Origin: Enterobacter sp. C2
GTDB lineage: Bacteria; Pseudomonadota; Gammaproteobacteria; Enterobacterales; Enterobacteriaceae
Direction of reading: 5' to 3'
Length of the DNA stretch: 64,000 bases
NCBI RefSeq assembly: GCF_019880405.1
Contig: NZ_CP082269.1
Location: 2,604,001-2,668,000 of the forward strand
The notes below the pieces were generated by a model that saw only the letters and a program-made list of their open reading frames with translations, was not told where the DNA came from and did no database searches. Positions 9,514-18,738 of the stretch are shown here, piece by piece; position 1 is the first letter of the stretch; every line of letters starts with the position of its first letter. The translations under genes and the position numbers were made by a program.

Positions 9514-10446
9514 TTAACGCAGCAGGGACAGCATTGTCTGCGGAACCTGGTTGGCCTGAGCCAGTACAGAAGAGCCAGCCTGCTGCAGGATCTGCGCGCG
9601 GGACATGTTGGACACTTCGGTCGCGTAGTCGGAGTCCTGAATACGGCTGCGGGCAGACGTCAGGTTGCTCACGGTGTTGTTCAGGTTGGTGATGGTGGAC
9701 TCGAAACGGTTCTGGGAAGCACCCAGCAGGCTGCGCTGAGAGTCAACCGCTTTGATTGCCGCGTCAACGTCTGCCAGCGGGGTGGAGCCAGAAGCTGCAC
9801 CGGACGCGCCGCCAGTCACTTTGCCTTTCAGTACGTCGAAACCAACGGCTTCGGTGGTACGAACGTTGCTGTTAACGGTGTCGCCAGACGCCATCGTTTT
9901 GGTGTTCAGGGTGGTGCCGGAAGAGCCTGCAGCCGCCAGGTTGAAGCTGTCGCTGGAGCTGATTTTGATACCGATGGTTTCAGCGTCTTTAGAGCCAACC
10001 TGGAAGTTGTAGGTGCTGGTGCCGGAAGCGGTGTTCAGCACTTTGATGCCGTTGAAATCGGTCTGCTTGGTTACGCGGTCGATCTCTTTCATACGCTCGT
10101 TAACTTCCGCCTGGATGGAGTCAACGTCGGATGCGGAGTTGGAGCTGTTCTGCGCCTGAACGGTCAGGTCACGGATACGCTGCAGGTTGTTGTTGATTTC
10201 GCCCAGCGCGCCTTCAGCGGTCTGTGCCAGGGAGATACCGTCGTTGGCGTTACGTGCCGCTACGGTCAGACCGTTGATGTTGGAGGTGAAGCGGTTAGCA
10301 ATCGCCTGGCCAGCAGCATCGTCTTTTGCGCTGTTGATACGCAGACCGGAGGACAGACGCTCGATAGAGGTGCCCAGGGAAGACTGAGACTTGGTCAGGT
10401 TGTTCTGAGTCGTCAGCGACAGGGTGTTAGTATTAATAACAGCCAT
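9514..10446 (-). CDS. fliC: Flagellin FliC, upstream copy (310 aa, short type)
   Basis: Second flagellin gene with the same architecture as its neighbour: N-terminal D0/D1 from AVINTNTLSLTTQNNL, a short variable section, and C-terminal D1/D0 ending TMLSLLR. By eye about 16 residues differ between the copies, all between about residues 110 and 235 (for example NTASGTSTYNF here against NTGASSSTYNF), and one residue is deleted. The ends are nearly identical at nucleotide level, which points to a recent duplication or continued gene conversion. It lies divergent from fliD and has an independent sigma-28 promoter and terminator. I cannot tell which copy is the major filament protein. Confidence 0.96.
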   Translation of the reverse strand: MAVINTNTLSLTTQNNLTKSQSSLGTSIERLSSGLRINSAKDDAAGQAIANRFTSNINGLTVAARNANDGISLAQTAEGALGEINNNLQRIRDLTVQAQNSSNSASDVDSIQAEVNERMKEIDRVTKQTDFNGIKVLNTASGTSTYNFQVGSKDAETIGIKISSSDSFNLAAAGSSGTTLNTKTMASGDTVNSNVRTTEAVGFDVLKGKVTGGASGAASGSTPLADVDAAIKAVDSQRSLLGASQNRFESTITNLNNTVSNLTSARSRIQDSDYATEVSNMSRAQILQQAGSSVLAQANQVPQTMLSLLR

Positions 10447-10514
10447 GATAGTATTCCTTTGAAAAAGTTATCAGATTCAGGCATCTGCCTACGGCTTTCT
10501 CACCGTCAATGTGA

Positions 10515-10541
10515 TTATCGACCGCCGTCGAATAACCTTTA
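10515..10541 (-). promoter_or_regulatory. Sigma-28 promoter of upstream fliC
   Basis: The minus strand reads TAAAGGTT, 11 nt, GTCGATAA, one mismatch per box to the FliA consensus and exact spacing, 69 bp upstream of the start. It resembles the promoter of the other copy, so both genes should be co-expressed under FliA. Confidence 0.92.
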
Positions 10542-10561
10542 GAAAAAATGATCGCTTTTTT

Positions 10562-10605
10562 AAAGGCGCAAACTGCCTGGTTTTTCTCCGCTTTATTCCG
10601 CCATT
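10562..10605 (+). promoter_or_regulatory. Putative FlhDC box upstream of fliD
   Basis: Two inverted half sites, AAAGGCGCAAACTGCC (10562-10577) and CGCTTTATTCCGCCATT (10589-10605), separated by 11 bp. This fits the FlhDC operator plan of two inverted 16-17 bp half sites with a 10-12 bp spacer; the second half is the stronger match. It implies class II as well as class III control of fliDST, as known in Salmonella and E. coli. Confidence 0.6.
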
Positions 10606-10623
10606 GTTTTTTGTAAAAGACAC

Positions 10624-10650
10624 TAATCTTTTCGCTGTCGCTGCCGATAG
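10624..10650 (+). promoter_or_regulatory. Sigma-28 promoter of fliDST
   Basis: TAATCTTT (10624-10631), 11 nt, GCCGATAG (10643-10650). The -10 box matches 7 of 8 consensus bases and the -35 box 6 of 8, with exact spacing, 37 bp before the fliD start. Confidence 0.82.
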
Positions 10651-10687
10651 AGCATCCAGTGATTGTCTCAAATGAAAGGATGTTATT

Positions 10688-12100
10688 ATGGCAACAGTAA
10701 GTTCGCTCGGTGCCGGCACCAGCATGAGTTCGTCGTTAAGCACATTATATGATGGGCTGGAGGCTTCAGAACAAACCAGGCTGACGCCGATTACTCAGCA
10801 ACAGACCTCTTATAAGGCAAAACTGACTGCCTGGGGCGTGGTGCAGACTGCGCTGACTAAGCTGCAGACGGCTGCTGACGCGCTGAAAAACACCTCTGCT
10901 ATTGCCTCGGCTAAGGTTTCCAGCACCAATACCGCGTTCAGCGCCAAGCTTGCCAACAGCGCTACCGCCGGAACCTACTCCGTTGAGGTCAGCCAGCTGG
11001 CCGCTTCGCAGTCGCTGTTAAGCCCGAAGGCGAGCAGCAAGGATACCGATCTGGGCGACAGCAGCATGAGTTCGCGGACAATCACGATCACTCAACCGGG
11101 TCAAAAAGATCCGATGACGGTGACGCTGGCCAGCGATAAAACCAGCCTTGCGGATGTGCGTGATGCGATCAACGCCAAACAGGGCAGCGTCACCGCCAGC
11201 ATTATTAAAGCGGATGATAACAGCTACTACCTGTCGCTGACCTCTCGCGACAGTGGTACCACGAATGCAATGACCATCAGCACTGACGACAGCGAGCTGG
11301 CGAAGTACATTAGCTATGACGCCACCGACAGTTCTAAGAGTGCGATGACCCAGCAGGTGGAGGCAAAAGATGCGATTGTTAAAATCAATAACATCTCCAT
11401 CACCCGCAGCAGCAACACCATTACCGATGCGCCAGAGGGTGTAACCCTGTCGCTGACCAAAACCAACGTCGGCAGTCCAGAGACGCTGTCCGTTGTTAAG
11501 GACAACGAGCCGATGACGACGGCGATTCAGGCCTACGTTGATGCCTATAACTCGCTGCAGACCACCATCAATAACCAGACGAAATATACGGCGGTGGATC
11601 AGGGCAGCAACAGCCAGAGCACCTCGAACGGCGATCTGCTTGGCGACGGCACGCTGCGTAATATTCAGACGCGCCTGCGTTCGCAGCTCTCTACCAACCA
11701 GGGTAACGGGGCAATTTCTACTCTGTCGCAGATGGGTATTACCCAGGATCTGAACGGCAAGCTGACGGTCGACAGCACCAAGCTGACCAAAGCGCTGAAC
11801 GAATCCCCAACCGACGTGCTGAATTTCCTCTCTGGCGATGGCAAAACCACCGGCTTTGCGACGCAGTCCAGCAGCCTGCTGAAGGATATCCTCGGTAACG
11901 ACGGATCGCTGAAGAACGCCACCGATGGGATCAATAAAAGTCTTAAGCAGCTGTCAGAGAAGTACGATCAGGTGAATACCCAGATCACCGCGACAATGGC
12001 GCGTTACAAGGCGCAGTTTACCAGCCTGAGTACGCTTATTTCGTCGCTGGACTCCACAGGTAGCTACCTGACCCAGCAGTTTAATGCTATGAATAGTTAA
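10688..12100 (+). CDS. fliD: Flagellar hook-associated protein 2 / filament cap FliD
   Basis: Capping protein that sits as a pentamer at the filament tip and folds incoming flagellin. The 470 residues have an N-terminal coiled coil (LYDGLEASEQTRLTPITQQQTSYKAKL begins the FliD_N region), a central variable globular region rich in Ser/Thr, and a C-terminal coiled coil (LKQLSEKYDQVNTQITATMARYKAQF) ending with the hydrophobic cap tail. It is divergent from fliC and heads fliD-fliS-fliT. The first ATG at 10688 has AAAGGA at suitable distance. Confidence 0.96.
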   Translation: MATVSSLGAGTSMSSSLSTLYDGLEASEQTRLTPITQQQTSYKAKLTAWGVVQTALTKLQTAADALKNTSAIASAKVSSTNTAFSAKLANSATAGTYSVEVSQLAASQSLLSPKASSKDTDLGDSSMSSRTITITQPGQKDPMTVTLASDKTSLADVRDAINAKQGSVTASIIKADDNSYYLSLTSRDSGTTNAMTISTDDSELAKYISYDATDSSKSAMTQQVEAKDAIVKINNISITRSSNTITDAPEGVTLSLTKTNVGSPETLSVVKDNEPMTTAIQAYVDAYNSLQTTINNQTKYTAVDQGSNSQSTSNGDLLGDGTLRNIQTRLRSQLSTNQGNGAISTLSQMGITQDLNGKLTVDSTKLTKALNESPTDVLNFLSGDGKTTGFATQSSSLLKDILGNDGSLKNATDGINKSLKQLSEKYDQVNTQITATMARYKAQFTSLSTLISSLDSTGSYLTQQFNAMNS

Positions 12101-12122
12101 TGGATCAGAGTTGAGGTTTGAC

Positions 12123-12533
12123 ATGTATACAAAATCGGGAATTCAGGCTTATGCCCAGGTGGGTGTGGAAAGCGCCGTTCTGAGCGCTAGCCCACATCAA
12201 CTGGTGGTGCTGCTCTTTGATGGTGCGTTAAGCGCCATGAAAAAAGCGGCCATCCTGATCGATCAGGGAGACATCCCCGGTAAAGGACAGGCGTTGTCAA
12301 AAGCCATCAACATTATCACCAACGGCTTACGCGCCGGGTTAAACCACGACGTCGGTGGTGACCTTGCGTCAAACCTCGACAGTCTTTATGACTATATGAC
12401 ACGGCGTCTTCTCCAGGCCAATCTGCACAATGATCTTGCTGCCATTGATGAGGTCACGAACCTGCTGACCAATATTGCAGATGCCTGGAAGGAGATAGGC
12501 CCTAATAATCAAAATGCGCGGGACACCTACTAA
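12123..12533 (+). CDS. fliS: Flagellin export chaperone FliS
   Basis: Cytoplasmic chaperone that binds the C-terminal D0 segment of FliC and stops it polymerising before export. The start MYTKSGIQAYAQVGVES was chosen over an upstream TTG because the family begins Y-x-x-x-x-x-Q-A-Y and a GAGG ribosome site precedes it. The 136-residue helical protein has the typical SPHQLVVLLFDGAL and GKGQALSKAINII stretches. Its stop overlaps the fliT start by one base, so the two are probably translationally coupled. With two flagellins it must serve both. Confidence 0.95.
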   Translation: MYTKSGIQAYAQVGVESAVLSASPHQLVVLLFDGALSAMKKAAILIDQGDIPGKGQALSKAINIITNGLRAGLNHDVGGDLASNLDSLYDYMTRRLLQANLHNDLAAIDEVTNLLTNIADAWKEIGPNNQNARDTY

Positions 12534-12892
12534 TGGATGCCGATTTCGGGTTGCTCCAACACTATCAGCAGCTGCTGCTGACCAGCAACATGATGCTTAA
12601 CCTCGCTAAAGAGGGACGCTGGGATGAGCTTATCCAGCATGAGCTGAGCTATATCACCGCAGTAGAGAAGCTGACCCAGCTTCAGGATACCGCAGATACC
12701 GCCCCTACCGTCCAGGGGCGGCTCCGCCCGCTGTTAAAACAGATCCTCGATAACGAAGTTGAGCTTAAAACGCTGCTGCACCAGCGCATGGAAGAACTAC
12801 GCACCTTAGTTGGGCAAACGTCCCGCCAACAGAACCTGAACTCAACCTATGGACGTCTCTCTGGTAATATCCTTTTCCCAAGCGAGTTATGA
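12533..12892 (+). CDS. fliT: FliD export chaperone and FlhDC antagonist FliT
   Basis: Small helical chaperone for FliD; in Salmonella free FliT also binds FlhC and lowers class II expression. The 119 residues fit the family (LLQHYQQLLLTSNMMLNLAKEGRWDELIQHE at the N-terminus is the diagnostic region). It overlaps fliS by one base (TAATG) and is the last gene of the fliDST operon. Confidence 0.94.
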   Translation: MDADFGLLQHYQQLLLTSNMMLNLAKEGRWDELIQHELSYITAVEKLTQLQDTADTAPTVQGRLRPLLKQILDNEVELKTLLHQRMEELRTLVGQTSRQQNLNSTYGRLSGNILFPSEL

Positions 12893-12908
12893 ACGTTACT
12901 GCCTCCAG

Positions 12909-12939
12909 GCGGGTGATATTTTTTAACGCCCTCACCCGC
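12909..12939 (+). terminator. Possible terminator after fliT
   Basis: Eight-bp stem GCGGGTGA / TCACCCGC with a 15-nt loop 17 bp beyond the fliT stop; the downstream T run is weak. Confidence 0.4.
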
Positions 12940-12993
12940 TTCGTTTACTGATTTTCATCCATACTTCAAGTTCCTAACTCTGGAGCATGGTCG

Positions 12994-14481
12994 ATGAAAA
13001 ACCCCACCCTATTGCAATGCTTTCACTGGTACTATCCGGATGGCGGTAAACTCTGGCCGGAAGTGGCTGAGCGTGCAGCTGGTTTTAATGATATTGGCAT
13101 TAACATGGTCTGGCTGCCCCCCGCTTATAAAGCGGCGACGGGAGGATACTCGGTCGGGTATGACACCTACGATCTCTTCGACCTGGGCGAGTTTGATCAA
13201 AAAGGTACCGTTGCGACCAAATACGGCGATAAAGCCCAGCTGCTGGCGGCTATCGGCGCGCTGAAAGAGAACGGCATCGCCGTCCTGCTCGACGTGGTGG
13301 TCAACCATAAGATGGGGGCCGATGAAAAAGAGGCAATCTGTGTTAATCGGGTAAACGAACACGACCGCAACCAGATCGATGACGAAGAGATCGCGTGCGA
13401 GGCCTGGACGCGCTACACCTTCCCCGCCCGTGAGGGAAAATATTCGAAGTTTATCTGGGACCACAAGTGCTTTAGCGGCGTCGACCATATCGAAAATCCC
13501 GATGAAGATGGCATATTCAAAATTGTTAACGATTACACCGGCGACGGCTGGACCGATCAGGTTGACGAGGAGCTGGGTAACTTTGACTATTTGATGGGCT
13601 CCAATATCGATTACCGCAACCGGGCGGTCACGGAGGAGATCAAATACTGGGCGCGCTGGGTGATGGAGCAGACCCAGTGCGACGGCTTCCGCCTCGATGC
13701 CGTGAAGCATATCCCGGCCTGGTTCTATAAAGAGTGGATCAACCACGTGCAGGAGGTGGCTCCGAAGCCGCTGTTCATCGTCGCCGAATACTGGTCCCAT
13801 GAAGTCGGTCGATTGCAGCAGTATATCGATCAGGTGGATGGCAATACGATGCTGTTCGACGCTCCACTGCAAATGAACTTCCATCAGGCATCGTTGCAGG
13901 GCCGCAACTACGACATGAGCCAGATTTTCAGCGGTACGCTGGTAGAGGCCGACCCCTTCCATGCCGTCACCCTTGTCACCAACCACGACACCCAGCCGCT
14001 ACAGGCGCTGGAAGCCCCCGTTGAAGCCTGGTTTAAACCGCTGGCCTACGCCCTGATCCTGCTGCGGGAAAACGGTGTGCCGTCGGTGTTCTATCCGGAT
14101 CTGTATGGTGCAAGCTATGACGATACTGGCGGCGACGGCGAAACCTACCATATCGATATGCCGATCGTTGAACATCTCGACCAGCTGATCCTGGCCCGTC
14201 AGCGCTTTGCCCACGGTGTACAGACTCTGTGGTTTGATCACCCGAACTGCATCGCCTTTAGCCGGAGCGGAACCGAAGAGGATCCCGGCTGCGTCGTGGT
14301 GCTCTCCAACGGCGACGACGGGGAAAAGACGCTGGAGCTAGGGGAAAATTACGGCAATAAGATGTGGCGCGACTACCTTGGCAACCGCGAGGAGACCGTG
14401 AGTACTGACGAAAACGGTACGGGTACCTTTACCTGCAACGGCGGCAGCGTCAGCGTGTGGGTTCTGGAGGAAGTGCTGTAA
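12994..14481 (+). CDS. amyA: Cytoplasmic alpha-amylase AmyA
   Basis: Glycoside hydrolase family 13 enzyme that cleaves alpha-1,4 glucans in the cytoplasm; no signal peptide. The 495 residues carry the four GH13 regions: DVVVNH (I), GFRLDAVKH with the nucleophile Asp (II), VAEYW with the acid/base Glu (III) and TNHDTQ with the transition-state Asp (IV). The E. coli enzyme has the same length and location next to fliT. The start ATG follows GGAG by 8 nt. It is not part of the flagellar regulon as far as the sequence shows. Confidence 0.97.
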   Translation: MKNPTLLQCFHWYYPDGGKLWPEVAERAAGFNDIGINMVWLPPAYKAATGGYSVGYDTYDLFDLGEFDQKGTVATKYGDKAQLLAAIGALKENGIAVLLDVVVNHKMGADEKEAICVNRVNEHDRNQIDDEEIACEAWTRYTFPAREGKYSKFIWDHKCFSGVDHIENPDEDGIFKIVNDYTGDGWTDQVDEELGNFDYLMGSNIDYRNRAVTEEIKYWARWVMEQTQCDGFRLDAVKHIPAWFYKEWINHVQEVAPKPLFIVAEYWSHEVGRLQQYIDQVDGNTMLFDAPLQMNFHQASLQGRNYDMSQIFSGTLVEADPFHAVTLVTNHDTQPLQALEAPVEAWFKPLAYALILLRENGVPSVFYPDLYGASYDDTGGDGETYHIDMPIVEHLDQLILARQRFAHGVQTLWFDHPNCIAFSRSGTEEDPGCVVVLSNGDDGEKTLELGENYGNKMWRDYLGNREETVSTDENGTGTFTCNGGSVSVWVLEEVL

Positions 14482-14487
14482 CCGAGT

Positions 14488-14515
14488 ACGCTGAGTGAGA
14501 GGCCTCACTCAGCGT
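14488..14515. terminator. Bidirectional terminator between amyA and yedD
   Basis: Perfect 12-bp stem ACGCTGAGTGAG / CTCACTCAGCGT with a 4-nt loop between two convergent genes; modest T-rich sequence on the plus side. Confidence 0.75.
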
Positions 14516-14522
14516 TATTGCT

Positions 14523-14936
14523 TTACGGCAGCGGCGTAGGCAGCGGGCTTTTCGCCAATACCTCAGCACACTCGGCGGTTGGGCGATCAACCCGTTTTAA
14601 CGTCATGCCCGCATACTCCAGCAGGGCGCCATCTCGCTCTACCGAGTACACTTCGACCTTCTGCGTCACGTTATAGAAATCGTCCCCGCGCAGCGTCAGC
14701 TTGCCTGGAAGCGCTATCACGCGCTGCCACTGGCGACAGTCCAGCGTATCCCCTGCGGGGGTCACCACCAGGCTGGCTATCGCTTCCGGACTTACCAGCT
14801 TGCCCTGCGGCCCGGCGGATTGCCAGTACCCGACCAGATCCGCGGGTGCCGGATGTTTGACTACCTCGTTATAGTTATCAATCTGTGCACAGCCGGTTAA
14901 CGCCAGCAATGCGCTAAAAATCGCTACTTTTTTCAT
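14523..14936 (-). CDS. yedD: Lipoprotein YedD
   Basis: Outer-membrane lipoprotein of unknown function. The 137 residues begin MKKVAIFSALLALTGC, a lipoprotein signal with lipobox LTGC (Cys16), followed by AQ, so Lol sorting to the outer membrane is expected. A LVGYWQSAGPQGKLVSPEA stretch and the paired cysteines further on match E. coli YedD as I recall it. It is convergent with amyA, as in E. coli. Confidence 0.9.
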   Translation of the reverse strand: MKKVAIFSALLALTGCAQIDNYNEVVKHPAPADLVGYWQSAGPQGKLVSPEAIASLVVTPAGDTLDCRQWQRVIALPGKLTLRGDDFYNVTQKVEVYSVERDGALLEYAGMTLKRVDRPTAECAEVLAKSPLPTPLP

Positions 14937-15125
14937 CTAATACCCTGCGCGCGAAGAAAAAAATTATTCTGGCACTAAAGCGCCACGCCTGCCAGCAATT
15001 ACCTTAAACACTTTACTTGATCTGCACCGTATAAATGCCATTTAGCGCTGGGCAAATGCGACGGTCGGTGTAGGATCGCGGTTCCGCTTTACTACATAAA
15101 CCTTCTGAGTTCAGAGGCTATTACC

Positions 15126-16331
15126 ATGTCCTGGCAACACTTCAAACAGCGCTGGCTGATTACTTTTTGGGCACCCCTGCCCGCCGTTATCGCCGCCGGC
15201 ATTCTCTCAACCTACTATTTTGGTATCACCGGCACCTTCTGGGCCGTTACCGGGGAATTTACCCGCTGGGGCGGTCAGCTTTTGCAGCTGATGGGCGTCC
15301 ATGCGGAAACCTGGGGTTACTACAAGCTAATCCATCTGGAAGGCACGCCGCTGACCCGCATCGACGGTATGATGATCATCGGCATGTTTGGCGGCTGTTT
15401 CGCTGCCGCGCTGTGGGCCAATAACGTTAAGCTGCGCATGCCCCGCAGCCGTATCCGTATTTTTCAAGCCATTGTCGGCGGCATCATTGCCGGATTCGGC
15501 GCACGTCTGGCGATGGGTTGTAACTTGGCCGCGTTTTTCACCGGCATTCCGCAGTTTTCGCTCCACGCCTGGTTCTTTGCGCTGGCCACGGCGGTAGGCA
15601 GCTGGTTTGGCGCGCGCGTTACCCTGCTGCCGCTTTTCCGCATTCCGGTAAAAATGCAGAAGGTCTCTGCCGCCTCGCCGCTGACGCAGCAGCCTGACCG
15701 GGCGCGCCGTCGCTTTCGCCTCGGCATGCTGGTGTTTGTAGGCATGCTGGGGTGGGCGCTACTCACGGCGATGAACCAGCCCAAACTCGGCCTTGCCATG
15801 CTGTTCGGCGTCGGCTTTGGTCTGCTGATTGAGCGGGCACAGATCTGCTTCACCTCTGCCTTCCGTGATATGTGGATCACGGGCCGCACCCATATGGCAA
15901 AGGCTATCATCCTCGGGATGGCGGTGAGCGCCATCGGGATTTTCAGCTACGTTCAGCTGGGTGTCGAAGCCAAAATTATGTGGGCAGGCCCCAACGCCGT
16001 GATTGGCGGGCTGCTGTTCGGCTTTGGCATTGTGCTGGCGGGTGGGTGCGAAACGGGCTGGATGTACCGTGCCGTAGAGGGCCAGGTGCACTACTGGTGG
16101 GTGGGACTCGGGAATGTGATCGGCTCGACGCTGCTGGCTTACTTCTGGGACGATCTGGCCCCGTCGCTGGCCACCCGCTGGGATAAGGTCAATCTGCTGA
16201 CCACCTTCGGGCCGCTCGGGGGTCTGCTGGTCACCTACGGCCTGCTGTTAGCCGCCCTGCTACTCGTCGTGGCCTGGGAGAAACATTTCTTTAAGCGCGC
16301 CGCCACGCTGGCGGTTAAGGAAGCGGTATGA
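15126..16331 (+). CDS. yedE: YedE/YeeE-family membrane transporter
   Basis: Inner-membrane protein of the YeeE/YedE (TsuA-like) family, linked to uptake of sulfur or selenium compounds. The 401 residues hold about ten membrane segments and two conserved cysteine motifs, GCNLAAFFTGIPQFS and GGCETGWMYRA, the conserved Cys positions by which TsuA is thought to pass thiosulfate. It overlaps the TusA-like yedF by 4 bp (ATGA), so the two act as one unit: uptake by YedE, handing of the sulfur or selenium atom to YedF. The substrate of this copy is not established. Confidence 0.92.
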   Translation: MSWQHFKQRWLITFWAPLPAVIAAGILSTYYFGITGTFWAVTGEFTRWGGQLLQLMGVHAETWGYYKLIHLEGTPLTRIDGMMIIGMFGGCFAAALWANNVKLRMPRSRIRIFQAIVGGIIAGFGARLAMGCNLAAFFTGIPQFSLHAWFFALATAVGSWFGARVTLLPLFRIPVKMQKVSAASPLTQQPDRARRRFRLGMLVFVGMLGWALLTAMNQPKLGLAMLFGVGFGLLIERAQICFTSAFRDMWITGRTHMAKAIILGMAVSAIGIFSYVQLGVEAKIMWAGPNAVIGGLLFGFGIVLAGGCETGWMYRAVEGQVHYWWVGLGNVIGSTLLAYFWDDLAPSLATRWDKVNLLTTFGPLGGLLVTYGLLLAALLLVVAWEKHFFKRAATLAVKEAV

Positions 16332-16570
16332 ATACGAGCAAAACGCCAGTCCCGGATTACCGTCTGGATATGGTAGGCGAGCCCTGCCCCTACCCTGCCG
16401 TCGCTACGCTGGAGGCGATGCCGCAGTTAAACAAGGGTGAGATTCTGGAGGTGGTGAGCGACTGTCCGCAATCCATTAATAACATTCCGCTGGATGCGCG
16501 CAATCACGGCTATACCGTGCTGGATATCCAGCAGGATGGGCCAACGATTCGTTACTTGATCCAGAAGTAG
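16328..16570 (+). CDS. yedF: TusA/SirA-family sulfur carrier YedF
   Basis: Small cytoplasmic protein of 80 residues. DMVGEPCPYPAVATLEAM carries the CPxP motif of the TusA family, in which the Cys bears persulfide (or possibly selenium). Start overlaps the yedE stop. Partner of YedE by operon and family; no direct function known for E. coli YedF. Confidence 0.93.
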   Translation: MNTSKTPVPDYRLDMVGEPCPYPAVATLEAMPQLNKGEILEVVSDCPQSINNIPLDARNHGYTVLDIQQDGPTIRYLIQK

Positions 16571-16576
16571 AGGTAC

Positions 16577-16601
16577 ACGCCGGGCAGCGATGGCCCGGCG
16601 T
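16577..16601. terminator. Terminator between yedF and kbp
   Basis: Nine-bp GC-rich stem ACGCCGGGC / GCCCGGCGT, 7-nt loop, between convergent genes; weak T tract. Confidence 0.65.
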
Positions 16602-16610
16602 ATTGCTTGA

Positions 16611-17069
16611 TTACTGCGGAATACGCAGCACCTGGCCCGGATAGATTTTTTCCGGGCTTTTCAGCATCGGTTTGTTGGCTTCAAAGATTTTATTGTACTG
16701 GTTAGCGTCACCGTACACCTGTTTAGAGATAGCGCTCAGTGTGTCACCGGATTTCACCGTGTAGAACTGGCTCTCTTTTACAGTAGTATCTGCGGCGGGC
16801 GCAGCCTTCACGTTATCAGCGACGCTGGCGATACCAGAGATGTTACCGACCGCCACCAGAATCTTCTCTTTCGCTTCCTGGCTCAGGCCTTCGCCCGTGA
16901 CGGTAGCCTGACCGTCGGCGACCTGTACGTTCACCTTATCCGCATCAGGAATACCGGTTTTGCTCAGATGCTCTTGCACCTTCTTCGCCTGCTCTTCCTT
17001 ATCGTCATGCCCGGAAACGGCATCCCACAGTTTCTCACCTGCTTCTTTTACAAAATTGAAAAGACCCAT
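16611..17069 (-). CDS. kbp: Potassium-binding protein Kbp (YgaU), BON and LysM domains
   Basis: Cytoplasmic K+-binding protein. The 152 residues begin [20 protein letters not shown], then a BON domain ([22 protein letters not shown], about 35-90) and a C-terminal LysM domain ([20 protein letters not shown], about 102-150) ending LRIPQ. By memory it closely matches E. coli YgaU, which lies at a distant locus. Whether this is the only copy or a second one cannot be seen here. It is convergent with yedF and divergent from the gtr cluster. Confidence 0.9.
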   Translation of the reverse strand: MGLFNFVKEAGEKLWDAVSGHDDKEEQAKKVQEHLSKTGIPDADKVNVQVADGQATVTGEGLSQEAKEKILVAVGNISGIASVADNVKAAPAADTTVKESQFYTVKSGDTLSAISKQVYGDANQYNKIFEANKPMLKSPEKIYPGQVLRIPQ

Positions 17070-17455
17070 CTTCAGCTCCTTACCGTTAAGTTAAGACTCT
17101 GAAAGTGTAGCAGAGGCCAGGGGAAGCGGCTGACGTAAGGGTGATTTAAGGAAGTTCTGACTGGACGCTATCCAGATGACACTGTAAAAACGTCTCGCTA
17201 AAAAATAGAGAAAGGGGAAGCAATTATTATCAAATAATAATTATGCTGAATACTTAAAATACATTACATCATTAATACTTTATAATTTATAATTTACTCA
17301 CACGCGACAGGAAGTCTAAAATAAAGAATTTAGAGAAGTAACATGATCCAAATCATTTTACACAGATTTTATTTAATTAATTGACTGCATCCGTAGTGAC
17401 TCTCTACAAAGGGGCTGTTAAACTTTTCACAATTATAAGGTAATTGACCCCAACC
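17070..17455. other. AT-rich kbp/gtrA intergenic region with inverted repeat
   Basis: A 386-bp stretch without a credible gene, much more AT-rich than the flanking fli/yed DNA. It contains a perfect inverted repeat AATTATTA / TAATAATT (17222-17242) and must hold the gtr promoter. Only one GATC is visible (17345-17348), unlike the paired GATC/OxyR arrangement of phase-variable Salmonella gtr promoters. Confidence 0.6.
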
Positions 17456-17818
17456 ATGATGAAGTTATTCGCCAGATATACAACAGTTGGCATTATTAAC
17501 ACCTTTATACACTGGGTGATATTTTCTATTTTTGTTTATCTCATGGGAACGGCACAATCTGTTGCCAACTTCATGGGTTTTGCTATTGCCGTCAGCTTTA
17601 GCTTCTTCGCCAATGCTCGGTTTACATTCAGCGCGTCAACCACTACCTTGCGCTACCTCTTATATGTGGTGTTTATGGGAATACTGAGTGCTGCGGTGGG
17701 CTGGGCTGCGGACTGGTACCGGTTGTCGCCCATGCTGACGCTAGTCACATTTTCTGCAGTCAGTTTGATTTGTGGTTTCATCTATTCAAAGTATATTGTT
17801 TTTAGAGACATAAAATGA
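17456..17818 (+). CDS. gtrA: GtrA-family bactoprenol-linked glucose flippase
   Basis: Small inner-membrane protein of 120 residues, GtrA/DPMS-associated family, thought to flip undecaprenyl-phosphate glucose to the periplasm. It has four membrane segments and the typical [10 protein letters not shown] and [12 protein letters not shown] stretches, with YSKYIVFRD at the end as in phage P22 GtrA. Start choice is uncertain: ATG at 17456 or 17459, no well-spaced ribosome site. It overlaps gtrB by 4 bp. Confidence 0.9.
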   Translation: MMKLFARYTTVGIINTFIHWVIFSIFVYLMGTAQSVANFMGFAIAVSFSFFANARFTFSASTTTLRYLLYVVFMGILSAAVGWAADWYRLSPMLTLVTFSAVSLICGFIYSKYIVFRDIK

Positions 17819-18738
17819 AAATCTCACTTGTGGTTCCGGTCTTCAATGAAGAGGATACCGTTCCTATTTTTTACAACACCGTGCGGCAGGATAAAGGCCT
17901 TCAGCAACACGAGGTTGAAATAGTATTTATTAATGATGGCAGTAAAGATGCGACCGAAAGCATTATTAATGCCCTCTCGTTAAGCGATCCACGGGTTGTA
18001 GCGCTCTCCTTTACTCGAAATTTTGGTAAAGAGCCTGCACTTTTTGCCGGCCTGGATTACGCTTCAGGCGATGCTATTATTCCCATTGACGTGGACCTGC
18101 AGGACCCGATTGATATCATTCCGTTATTAATAGAAAAATGGCGGGCCGGTGCGGATATCGTGCTGGCGAAACGCGTCGATCGCTCTACTGACTGCCGTCT
18201 GAAAAGAAAATCAGCGGAGTGGTTCTATAAACTGCATAACAAAATCAGCAACCCAAAGATTGAAGAAAACGTAGGCGACTTCAGGTTGATGTCACGTGAA
18301 GTTGTAGAAAATATCAAGCTTATGCACGAACGCAACCTGTTTATGAAAGGGGTATTAAGCTGGGTTGGCGGAAAAACAGCCGTTGTTGAATATGCTCGAG
18401 CTGAGCGGGTGGCAGGCAGCTCCAAATTTAACGGTTGGAAGCTCTGGAACCTGGCGTTGGAAGGCATCACCAGCTTCTCAACCTTTCCACTGCGGGTATG
18501 GACGTATATTGGTTTATTGGTTGCGGGAGTCGCGTTTCTATACGGGGCATGGATGATCTTTAATACACTTGTGTTTGGTAATTCGGTTAACGGCTACCCT
18601 TCATTACTCGTCTCTATGCTCTTTTTAGGGGGGATCCAACTTATTGGGATCGGCATTTTAGGTGAGTATACCGGAAGAATTTATGTTGAGACAAAGAGGC
18701 GGCCAAAATATTTGCTGAAACGGAGAGTAGGCAAATGA
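17815..18738 (+). CDS. gtrB: GtrB-family bactoprenol glucosyltransferase
   Basis: GT2 enzyme that loads glucose from UDP-glucose on undecaprenyl phosphate. The 307 residues have an N-terminal GT-A domain ([25 protein letters not shown] as the metal motif at about 92-100, [11 protein letters not shown]) and two C-terminal membrane segments (about 230-290), the standard GtrB layout. It overlaps gtrA upstream and the serotype-specific gene downstream by 4 bp each. Confidence 0.93.
   Translation: MKISLVVPVFNEEDTVPIFYNTVRQDKGLQQHEVEIVFINDGSKDATESIINALSLSDPRVVALSFTRNFGKEPALFAGLDYASGDAIIPIDVDLQDPIDIIPLLIEKWRAGADIVLAKRVDRSTDCRLKRKSAEWFYKLHNKISNPKIEENVGDFRLMSREVVENIKLMHERNLFMKGVLSWVGGKTAVVEYARAERVAGSSKFNGWKLWNLALEGITSFSTFPLRVWTYIGLLVAGVAFLYGAWMIFNTLVFGNSVNGYPSLLVSMLFLGGIQLIGIGILGEYTGRIYVETKRRPKYLLKRRVGK

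Noticed and set aside
8396..10446. Phase variation of the two fliC genes by DNA inversion
   Set aside because: Both copies face the same way and have their own complete promoters; no recombinase or inverted repeats surround them.
13009..13986. 325-codon minus-strand frame inside amyA
   Set aside because: Shadow of amyA, whose catalytic motifs are all on the plus strand.
17070..17455. Possible Dam/OxyR phase-variation control of the gtr cluster
   Set aside because: Only one GATC is present upstream of gtrA; the known switch needs paired GATC sites overlapping OxyR half sites.
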